Source: Taishania sp036758285 (GTDB lineage: Bacteria > Bacteroidota > Bacteroidia > Flavobacteriales_D > Crocinitomicaceae). Taken from it: a stretch of DNA of 64,000 bases. Shown in pieces: positions 18,250-25,327 of the stretch (positions are counted from its first letter, which is position 1; the number at the start of each line of letters is the position of its first letter). Both the position numbers and the translations under genes were made by a program. The notes under the pieces were generated by a model, which did not search any database, had not been told where the DNA came from, and saw only the letters and a list, made by a program, of their open reading frames with translations. The stretch spans positions 1 through 64,000 of the forward strand of contig DAIOWV010000013.1 in assembly GCA_036758285.1 (NCBI GenBank). Direction: 5' to 3'.

Positions 18250-18415
18250 ATTTTTATTCGAATATGAGTAGTGAAATCTGTTTATTATATTTTAGTCAAA
18301 TGTTAATTTTTTTGTTTTTTTTTAATTTTTTCAGAACTTAGGCAACCAATAATTAAAAAATACGTTTCTTTATTTAAGAAATCATAAAATGATTATTAAG
18401 TCAATATTATATAAT

Positions 18416-18787
18416 ATGAAAAAGATATTTTATATCGCTATTATAACGTTTATTGCTAACATTTCTTTTTCACAGGCTTATGAAGATATGCCAGTAGAGA
18501 TTCAAGCAAAAATGGATAGAAATAAGATGGAAGGTTTAGATATTTATTCTGGAGTCTTTATTTCTTATGACGTTAAAATGACATCCTTACAGGCTCAAAA
18601 TATTGATAAAATGATATCTTCTTTTAATGAGGATAGAAGAGTAGTCGATGTAACAATTACGCCAGATGGAAGTAAAATAGCGATTTTAGCTAATGCTTCT
18701 TATTCAATTAAAGACATCAAGTCGATAATCGTTGCTGCAGGTGCAGTTATTGAAGATTATTCAACTTCACATTCAATGGTAGAATAA
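18416..18787 (+). CDS. Small exported protein of unknown function
   Basis: 123 residues from ATG 18416, which places a clean signal peptide (MKKIFYIAIITFIANISFSQ) at the N-terminus; an in-frame ATG at 18389 would add nine residues before it. The mature part of about 100 residues has an alternating strand/helix pattern: VFISYDVKM, helix QAQNIDKMISSF, VVDVTITPDGSKIAILAN, helix SIKDIKSIIVAAG, AVIEDY. This resembles a small ferredoxin-like alpha/beta fold, but the CXXC of metal-binding HMA domains is absent. I do not recognise a family. The T9SS type B gene starts five bases after the stop, so the two are surely cotranscribed, which suggests an accessory or chaperone-like role for that protein. 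Confidence 0.75.
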   Translation: MKKIFYIAIITFIANISFSQAYEDMPVEIQAKMDRNKMEGLDIYSGVFISYDVKMTSLQAQNIDKMISSFNEDRRVVDVTITPDGSKIAILANASYSIKDIKSIIVAAGAVIEDYSTSHSMVE

Positions 18788-18792
18788 AATAT

Positions 18793-21495
18793 ATGAAAAA
18801 TATAAAAAATATTGTTATTGTCTTAATCACAATCTTTCATGGGATTATGATAACAAGAGCACAATCTACAGATCCTTGTGATGCTAAGGTTTTAAAGGTA
18901 GCAGATGATGGTTCGTGTAATAGTGTACAAGCGACCATTACTCAAAATAACGTTTTTTCACGTGTAGAGGCTCCTGATTGTGGGAATTATGCAGGTGGAG
19001 ATGTTTGGTTTAAGGTGATCGTTCCTGGTAGTGGAATTTTAAAAATTGAAGTTGAACCAGGAACAACCGCTCCAGTTGTTGTAGATGCAGCATTAGCTTT
19101 ATATCGTGCAACTGATTGTTCACAAACACTTTCGTTAATTGATTGCGATGATGATAGTGGAAGAGATTTAATGCCAAGAATTACTAGTGCAAATTTAATT
19201 CCAGGTGAAACTGTATTTGTTCGTGTTTGGAAAAATGGAGGAGGAATCGGTAGCTTTAAAATTTGTGCAAGTTCACCAAATGTTGTTAAAGCTGACTGTA
19301 TAGGTGGGGAAAACCCAACATGTAATTCTGCACAACCATTTTGTACAGATGAAGATGTTACATACTGTAATATTTCTAGTACTAATTTAGGTCGATATAG
19401 TTGTCTTGCAACAACTCCTAATGCAATGTGGTTATATATGGAGGTTGGTACTTCAGGTAGTATTAATATAACTATTCGTCAGACAAGTAACGCAGGTAAT
19501 CTTATCGATGTTGATTTCGCACTTTATGGACCTTACTCAGATTTATCTGCTGGATGTCCAAATATTGGACCTAACACACCAACAGTTGACTGTTCATATT
19601 CTGCTGCAGCAACAGAGATTGTTAATATTCCCGCTGCTCAAGCTGGCCAGACGTATGTTTTATTGGTTACAAATTTTAACGGTGCGGCTGGTAGTATTGA
19701 ATTCGTAAATAATTCTAGTTCGACAGGTAATACAGATTGTTCGATAGTTGTTCCTTGTACTGTAGAAACTGCTATGACTCCTGATTTATGTATGCGTAGT
19801 GTTGGTACTGTTACTGCAACACCTGTTTCTGGCTTAGGCCCATACACATATTCATGGAATTTACCAGGTAACCCAACTTCTCAAACTGTTAATGGAGTTC
19901 CAGCAGGGACTTATAATGTAACTATGACAACTTCTGATGGTTGTGTTGCGACAGCGCCAGTTACAGTTACAAATAATACTGTTACATCAACATCAACATC
20001 AACGATGGTTTCATGTCCTTCAGGTAGTGATGGTACTGCTACAGCTACCATGACTCCAGCTTTAGGAGTATTATCTTATCAATGGAATGATCCAATGTCT
20101 CAGACGACTCAGACTGCAGTTGGTTTATCAGCAGGAACTTATACTTGTGTAATTACTTCTTCAACAGGATGTACTTCTTCAACAACGGTAACAGTTCGGG
20201 AAATTCCAGGAATGATTGGTATATTCTCTTCGATTGTTGATGCAAGTTGTAATAGTAAAGATGATGGTGTATTGAAAGTTGCAGTTTCACAAGGTACTGC
20301 ACCTTATGCTTATTTGTGGGATAAATCTTCCTCAACATCAAATGTAGCTGATAATTTATATGCTGATACATATTCTGTTGTAATTACAGATGCAAAGGGA
20401 TGTGATATTTCTTTAGTTCAGGTTATAGATGAACCAGATCCACTTTTAATCACAATGTTAACGCCTGATACACAAATTTGTCCAGAAGACGATATTTTAT
20501 TAACAGTGTCTTCTACAGGAGGTTCTTCTCAGCATCTTTACAAATGGTATTCTGATGGGAAATTAGTTGGGACAGAAAGTTCAATAACAGTTGACCCAGA
20601 TGTTACGAATACTCAGTATTGTGTGGAAGTTACAGAAGTGTGTGGCTCGCCAATGGTTGATTCATGTATGATCGTGACTTTTCCTACACCAATTCCCCCA
20701 GCAATTTCTCCAAATATTTTTGAAAGTTGTTTGCCAGGCGAATTTATTATTAAAAATATTTCACCAAACAGTATAGAGATTGCTTCAACATTTTTAGAGA
20801 TAGGTAACAATACAAGCATAACCGTTCCTAATGGAGGAGATATGTCAATTGAATATACAAAAGCAGGAGTTTATACTTTGACAGTAGTTAATACTTCAAT
20901 TTATGGTTGTGTTTATGAAAATGTGTTTACCGATTATTTAGTTGTGCATCCAGATCCAATTTCTAACTTTTATATTGGAGGAAATCCAACTACAATATTT
21001 GAAACAACTTTAAATGCATTTGAATTAGCAAGTGATGATGTTGTTCAATGGGATTGGTATTCTCCATATTCTCAACCTTCTACTAGTAATTCTAAAAGTC
21101 CAAGGTTTAACTTTCCTGATGGCGTTGAAGGAGTTTATCCTGTAACATTAGTTGTAACTTCTCATCAAGGTTGTGTGGATACCTTTACTTTAAATGCAAT
21201 AGTAGAAGAAGCGGTAATTTTTTATGCACCGAATGCCTTTACTCCTGATAATGATGAGTTTAATCAAGTTTGGAAATTATCACTTCAAGGAGGAGATTCA
21301 CAAGATTTCAATTTGATTATCTACAATCGATGGGGTCAACCTATTTGGGAAACTAGAGATTATAATGTTGGGTGGGATGGTACATATAAAGGTGTTCCTG
21401 TAATGGATGGAACATATACTTGGAAAGCTTCAATTAAGAATAAGTATGATGATGGCCGAAATGAATACAACGGCATTGTAACTGTAATACGATAA
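18793..21495 (+). CDS. T9SS type B secreted protein with SprB-like repeats
   Basis: 900-residue predicted surface protein. The signal peptide is residues 1-24 (ends MITRAQ). Two beta-sandwich domains follow (~27-160 and ~170-310), the first like pre-peptidase C domains (GGDVWFKVIVPGSG, VFVRVWKNGGGIGSFKIC). Residues ~320-560 are three SprB-type repeats (GPYTYSWNLPG, GTYNVTMTTSDGCVAT, APYAYLWDKSSS). SprB is a mobile gliding adhesin of Flavobacterium with many such repeats. An Ig-like and a PKD-like segment precede the type B sorting domain (FYAPNAFTPDNDEFNQ, IIYNRWGQPIWE, GWDGTYKGVPVMDGTYTW). It is downstream of a small exported gene and ends in a strong terminator. An adhesin role is inferred from the repeats. 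Confidence 0.88.
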   Translation: MKNIKNIVIVLITIFHGIMITRAQSTDPCDAKVLKVADDGSCNSVQATITQNNVFSRVEAPDCGNYAGGDVWFKVIVPGSGILKIEVEPGTTAPVVVDAALALYRATDCSQTLSLIDCDDDSGRDLMPRITSANLIPGETVFVRVWKNGGGIGSFKICASSPNVVKADCIGGENPTCNSAQPFCTDEDVTYCNISSTNLGRYSCLATTPNAMWLYMEVGTSGSINITIRQTSNAGNLIDVDFALYGPYSDLSAGCPNIGPNTPTVDCSYSAAATEIVNIPAAQAGQTYVLLVTNFNGAAGSIEFVNNSSSTGNTDCSIVVPCTVETAMTPDLCMRSVGTVTATPVSGLGPYTYSWNLPGNPTSQTVNGVPAGTYNVTMTTSDGCVATAPVTVTNNTVTSTSTSTMVSCPSGSDGTATATMTPALGVLSYQWNDPMSQTTQTAVGLSAGTYTCVITSSTGCTSSTTVTVREIPGMIGIFSSIVDASCNSKDDGVLKVAVSQGTAPYAYLWDKSSSTSNVADNLYADTYSVVITDAKGCDISLVQVIDEPDPLLITMLTPDTQICPEDDILLTVSSTGGSSQHLYKWYSDGKLVGTESSITVDPDVTNTQYCVEVTEVCGSPMVDSCMIVTFPTPIPPAISPNIFESCLPGEFIIKNISPNSIEIASTFLEIGNNTSITVPNGGDMSIEYTKAGVYTLTVVNTSIYGCVYENVFTDYLVVHPDPISNFYIGGNPTTIFETTLNAFELASDDVVQWDWYSPYSQPSTSNSKSPRFNFPDGVEGVYPVTLVVTSHQGCVDTFTLNAIVEEAVIFYAPNAFTPDNDEFNQVWKLSLQGGDSQDFNLIIYNRWGQPIWETRDYNVGWDGTYKGVPVMDGTYTWKASIKNKYDDGRNEYNGIVTVIR

Positions 21496-21501
21496 AAAAT
21501 T

Positions 21502-21538
21502 AAAAAAAGAGGTTGATTTTATTTCAACCTCTTTTTTT
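21502..21538 (+). terminator. Strong rho-independent terminator
   Basis: A perfect 15-base-pair stem (21502-21516 with 21524-21538) around a seven-base loop, core GAGGTTGA/TCAACCTC, with A and T tracts on either side. It lies six bases after the stop of the SprB-repeat gene. Confidence 0.92.
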
Positions 21539-21543
21539 GGTAT

Positions 21544-21551
21544 TACATTTG
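21544..21551 (+). promoter_or_regulatory. -7 promoter element for the DUF4197 gene
   Basis: TACATTTG matches TAnnTTTG exactly, six bases after the preceding terminator and 39 bases before ATG 21590. No TTG at normal spacing; the upstream region is the terminator itself. Confidence 0.45.
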
Positions 21552-21589
21552 TACTTGGTGATTACTTATTCATGTCAAAAATAATAATA

Positions 21590-22350
21590 ATGAAAAAAAT
21601 ATTTTTAGCATCTTCAATAGGATTGGTGTTATTAACTAGTTCTTGTGATGTTTTAGAGAGTGCAGCAGGCACAATTGTCAATTCAAATACAGCAATCCCA
21701 CTTTCCAATGATGATGTGGTGAAAGGATTGAAAGAGGCGTTGACATTAGGTATTACAAATTCAGTTAATTTAACTTCAATTACAGATGGGTTTTTAAAAA
21801 ATTCAGAGATTAAATTACCTTTTCCTCAAGATGCAATTAAAGTGAGAGAAAAGGCAATAGCATGGGGATTAGATGCTCAAGTAGAGAAGTTTGAAACAAC
21901 TTTAAATAGAGCTGCAGAAGATGCTGCCAAAGAAGCGTTGCCAATTTTTAAGGATGCTATTGTTAACATGTCTTTGCAAGATGGTTTTACTGTTTTAAGA
22001 GGTGGGAATGGAGCTGCAACGAAATTTTTAAAAGATAACACAACGGCACAACTTATTACTGCATTTGCACCTAAAGTTCAAAACTCAATAGAAAAAGTTA
22101 AATTAACGGAGTATTGGAGTCCTATTGTAACGAAATATAACACCGCAGCTCCATTGTTAGGTTATGATAAAGTGAATCCAGATTTAAATAATTACGTTAC
22201 TCAATTAGCAATCGATGGTTTGTTTAAAATNNNNNNNNNNAGTATGTAAAAGATCCTTACAAACGATTCTTGGAGAATAAAATTCGTGAGAATTCTGGAG
22301 CAAGGGTAACTGATCTTTTACAAAGAGTATTTGGTTCTCTAGACAAATAG
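21590..22350 (+). CDS. DUF4197 family lipoprotein, interrupted by a scaffold gap
   Basis: The N-terminal signal MKKIFLASSIGLVLLTSSC has a relaxed lipobox with cysteine at 19. The body matches the DUF4197 family: DVVKGLKEALTLGITNSV, FLKNSEIKLPFPQDA, MSLQDGFTVLRGGNGAATKFL. The function of the family is unknown. Ten N at 22231-22240 break the gene. After them YVKDPYKRFLENKIRENS and ARVTDLLQRVFGSLDK complete the expected C-terminus, ending at TAG 22348-22350, but only if the real gap differs from ten bases by 1 mod 3. An apparent stop shortly after the N run is therefore an artefact. An alternative in-frame ATG at 21572 adds six residues. It sits between a terminator and fba. Confidence 0.82.
22231..22240. 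other. Scaffold gap (10 N)
   Basis: Placeholder N run inside the DUF4197 gene. The frame on both sides shows that the true length is not ten. Confidence 0.95.
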
Positions 22351-22506
22351 AATTTGTCAATTATTGATTTTAAGTTTTAATTTAAGATAGTAAGTTATTT
22401 GAATAGTAACTATAGATTTTTCTAATTTGTAGTTGAAAAAAGATTGCTGTATTTCAAAGTATTAGCTAAAAGTCTATTGATTTTATTAGAAAATAAATTA
22501 TCTTTT

Positions 22507-22514
22507 TATCTTTG
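22507..22514 (+). promoter_or_regulatory. -7 promoter element for fba-accD
   Basis: TATCTTTG is a perfect TAnnTTTG, 21 bases before the fba ATG. A TTG lies at 22477, 27 bases further upstream, rather far for a normal spacer. Confidence 0.5.
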
Positions 22515-22534
22515 CAAGCAACATTTTAATAGTT

Positions 22535-23602
22535 ATGAGTCATAATATCAAACCAGGAGTTGCCACAGGTGATGAAGTTCAGAAAATTTTTGAATATGCG
22601 AAACAAAAAGGTTTTGCACTTCCCGCTGTAAACGTAACAAGTTCAAGTACAGTGAATGCTGTTTTAGAAACGGCTGCTAAATTGAATTCTCCAGTTATTA
22701 TTCAATTTTCAAATGGTGGAGGACAGTTTTTCGCAGGAAAAGGATTGAAAAATGAAGGTGAAAAAGCTGCCATTGCTGGCTCTATAGCAGGTGCAAAACA
22801 CATTCATGAATTAGCTGAATTATATGGGGCAACGGTTATTTTGCATACTGATCATTGTGCGAAAAACTTATTGCCTTGGATCGATGGTTTGATGGATGCA
22901 AATGAGAAGTTTTTTGCTGAAACTGGTAAATCATTGTATTCATCGCATATGATAGACTTATCTGAAGAACCAATTGAAGAAAATATTGAGTTGTGTAAAG
23001 AATACTTAACTCGAATGAGTAAAATTGGTATGACTTTAGAAATTGAACTAGGCATAACTGGCGGGGAAGAAGATGGAGTTGATAATTCAGGAGTTGATAG
23101 TTCAAAGTTGTATACTCAACCGGAAGAAGTTGCATATGCTTATGAAGAACTAATGAAAATTAGTAATAAATTCACTGTTGCAGCTGCTTTTGGTAATGTA
23201 CATGGAGTTTATAAGCCGGGTAATGTTGTTTTAACACCAAAAATCTTAAAAAACTCTCAAGAATACGTTCAACAAAAATTTAATACAAAAGAGAACCCTG
23301 TTGATTTTGTATTTCATGGAGGTTCTGGATCAACATTAGAAGAAATAAGAGAAGCGATTTCTTATGGAGTTGTAAAAATGAATATTGATACAGATTTACA
23401 ATTTGCCTATACAGAAGGTGTTAGGGATTATGTTGTTTCTAAAGTTGAGTACTTAAAAACTCAAATCGGAAATCCTGAAGGAGAAGAACAACCAAATAAA
23501 AAATATTACGATCCAAGAAAATGGGTGAGAGAAGGAGAAGTTACCTTTATCAAACGATTGGAACAAGCATTTGCAGATTTAAATAACGTAAATACACTAT
23601 AA
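22535..23602 (+). CDS. fbaA: Class II fructose-1,6-bisphosphate aldolase
   Basis: 355-residue zinc-dependent aldolase cleaving fructose-1,6-bisphosphate to glyceraldehyde 3-phosphate and dihydroxyacetone phosphate in glycolysis and gluconeogenesis. Visible hallmarks are ALPAVNVTSSSTVNAVLE near the N-terminus, the zinc and catalytic region VILHTDHCAKNLLPW (~residues 107-121), LEIELGITGGEEDGVDN, AAAFGNVHGVYKPGNV with a zinc histidine, and the phosphate-binding FVFHGGSGSTLEEI with KMNIDTDLQ. Length fits class IIA enzymes. A -7 element is just upstream and accD follows after 26 bases, so they probably form one transcript. Confidence 0.96.
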   Translation: MSHNIKPGVATGDEVQKIFEYAKQKGFALPAVNVTSSSTVNAVLETAAKLNSPVIIQFSNGGGQFFAGKGLKNEGEKAAIAGSIAGAKHIHELAELYGATVILHTDHCAKNLLPWIDGLMDANEKFFAETGKSLYSSHMIDLSEEPIEENIELCKEYLTRMSKIGMTLEIELGITGGEEDGVDNSGVDSSKLYTQPEEVAYAYEELMKISNKFTVAAAFGNVHGVYKPGNVVLTPKILKNSQEYVQQKFNTKENPVDFVFHGGSGSTLEEIREAISYGVVKMNIDTDLQFAYTEGVRDYVVSKVEYLKTQIGNPEGEEQPNKKYYDPRKWVREGEVTFIKRLEQAFADLNNVNTL

Positions 23603-23628
23603 TTTATAGTAATTGAAATAAACAAACT

Positions 23629-24477
23629 ATGAGTAATTGGTTTAAAAGAGTAAAAGAAGGAATCACTACTTCGACTAATGAGAAGAAGGAAACACCAGAA
23701 GGATTATGGCATAAGTGCGATAAATGTAAAACAGTTTTTACTCTTGAGGATATACAAAAATTGTATTGGGTTTGTGATCGTTGTTCACATCATGGACGTA
23801 TAGGATCCGAAGAATATTTTCAAATTATTTTTGATGATGGGAAATATAAAGAATTAGATGTTAAGTTGTCATCTGGTGACCCATTAGATTTTGAAGATAC
23901 TAAAAAATACAAAGATCGAATCAAAGCAACAACAAAATCTACAGGTTTACATGATGCTATTAGAACAGCTGTTGGTAAATTAGAAGGTCATGATTTTGTA
24001 ATCGCTTGTATGGATTTTAATTTTATTGGTGGATCATTGGGTTCTGTAATGGGAGAAAAGATTGCAAGAGCTATCGATGAGGCAATTAAAATTAAAGCGC
24101 CATTTATGATTATTTCAAAATCTGGGGGAGCTAGAATGATGGAAGCAGGTTTTTCTCTTATGCAAATGGCTAAAGTGTCAGGAAAGTTAGGACAATTATC
24201 TGAAGCAAGGTTGCCATATATTTCTTTATTGACAAATCCAACTACAGGTGGTGTAACGGCTTCATTTGCAATGCTTGGAGATTTAAATATCGCTGAACCT
24301 GAAGCATTGATTGGCTTTGCAGGGCCACGCGTAGTAAAAGAGACAATTGGACGTGATTTACCAGATGGATTTCAAACTTCTGAATTTGTATTAGAGCACG
24401 GATTTTTAGATTATATAGTACAAAGAGGTGAATTAAAAGATAAATTGGCCTTGTCTTTAAAATTATTAAGAGATTAA
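23629..24477 (+). CDS. accD: Acetyl-CoA carboxylase carboxyltransferase beta subunit
   Basis: 282 residues. With AccA it forms the carboxyltransferase that moves CO2 from biotin to acetyl-CoA, the first step of fatty acid synthesis. A four-cysteine zinc ribbon lies at Cys30, Cys33, Cys49 and Cys52 (HKCDKC...VCDRC). The crotonase-like core contains ACMDFNFIGGSLGSVMGEKI, SKSGGARMMEAGFSLMQMAK, TNPTTGGVTASFAMLGD and GFAGPRVVKETIGRDLPDGF. It follows fba closely and ends before a bidirectional terminator shared with the convergent gene. accA is not in the window. Confidence 0.96.
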   Translation: MSNWFKRVKEGITTSTNEKKETPEGLWHKCDKCKTVFTLEDIQKLYWVCDRCSHHGRIGSEEYFQIIFDDGKYKELDVKLSSGDPLDFEDTKKYKDRIKATTKSTGLHDAIRTAVGKLEGHDFVIACMDFNFIGGSLGSVMGEKIARAIDEAIKIKAPFMIISKSGGARMMEAGFSLMQMAKVSGKLGQLSEARLPYISLLTNPTTGGVTASFAMLGDLNIAEPEALIGFAGPRVVKETIGRDLPDGFQTSEFVLEHGFLDYIVQRGELKDKLALSLKLLRD

Positions 24478-24494
24478 ACATCGATTTATAGTAT

Positions 24495-24528
24495 AAAAAA
24501 GAGTCACTCAAAAAGTGACTCTTTTTTT
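24495..24528. terminator. Bidirectional terminator between accD and an outer-membrane protein gene
   Basis: GAGTCACT (24501-24508) pairs with AGTGACTC (24514-24521) around a five-base loop, flanked by six A and seven T. It serves accD on the plus strand and the gene ending at 24541 on the minus strand. Confidence 0.9.
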
Positions 24529-24540
24529 ATACCTTTTAAT

Positions 24541-25259
24541 TTACAAACCGTAATACAAACCGAAGTTAATTCCTAAACTGTGTACTTTATCAGAAATTGG
24601 AGTGTTTGATAATGGAACAAGAAACTAGTTTGGATGAAATTAAAGANNNNNNNNNNTTTGAAATTCGGTTCAATTCTTAAATTTAATTTTTCAGATAATT
24701 TCCAATCAATTCCTGTACTTATTATGGGTGAGATATTGATTTTATTAAATTCAACTTCATCTATTTTTGAAGTTTTTGTAGATTCTTTCGTATTATCATG
24801 GTACAATATCTGTTTTCTCGAAGCATTCATTAAAAACCAAGTATCTATTCCAAGACTTCCTATGAATTTTACGTTTTTACTTCCAAGAATGAAATTAGTT
24901 TTTAATGGTACAGTGAGATACTGATAGTTATAGATAAAACGCACTTCATCATTATTACTAGTAACACCTATCCACCAATTATCGGGAAGTAAATGTATTT
25001 TTTCAGTTTGATACCCTTTATTTGTATATTGCAAGCCTACTTCAAAACCAATTGTCTTATTAAGATTATAAACAAAATTTAAACCAGTAGTATAACTTAT
25101 TTTGGGAATTTCCATTGAATGAATTGCATTTTTGGTTCCTGATATTACTCGGGAGGTAGCCTCAGGAGAAAAATTAACTCCAAATTGTAACTTATGGTCT
25201 TGCCCAATTGAGATGTTTACAATTGTTGTATACAAAAAAGTAAAAATAAGTTTTTTCAT
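24541..25259 (-). CDS. Outer-membrane beta-barrel protein, gapped and frameshifted at its 3' end
   Basis: Predicted porin-family barrel. ATG 25259 gives the signal peptide MKKLIFTFLYTTIVNISIGQ; an upstream in-frame ATG would run through the terminator of the preceding gene. Alternating strands such as TTGLNFVYNLNKTIGFEVGL, FIYNYQYLTVPLKTNFILG and FIGSLGIDTWFLMNAS parallel the paralogue at 28017-28730 throughout. The N run at 24647-24656 interrupts it. Beyond it, the frame read directly from the gap ends in unrelated residues, but one base removed at a TTT near 24626 restores VPLSNTPISDKVHSLGINFG and LYYGL with a stop at 24541-24543. That matches the paralogue's end (SFGLNIGLYINF). A true pseudogene is possible, but an assembly error beside the gap is more likely. 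Confidence 0.75.
24647..24656. other. Scaffold gap (10 N)
   Basis: Placeholder N run near the 3' end of the outer-membrane protein gene ending at 24541. A frame inconsistency follows within 30 bases. Confidence 0.95.
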
Positions 25260-25275
25260 AGTTGAAATTTTTAAC

Positions 25276-25304
25276 AAAAAAGGTTGACTCATCAAAGCCA
25301 ACCT
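25276..25304 (-). terminator. Terminator after the T9SS type A protein at 25328
   Basis: On the minus strand AGGTTG and CAACCT form a six-pair stem with a twelve-base loop, followed by a T-rich run. It lies 24 bases after the stop at 25328 and just before the next gene's ATG at 25259. Confidence 0.7.
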
Positions 25305-25327
25305 CTTTAGTATTTAAAGTTAAGCTT

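Noticed and set aside
18389..18415. Nine extra residues before the small exported protein
   Set aside because: They would displace a clean signal peptide that begins at ATG 18416.
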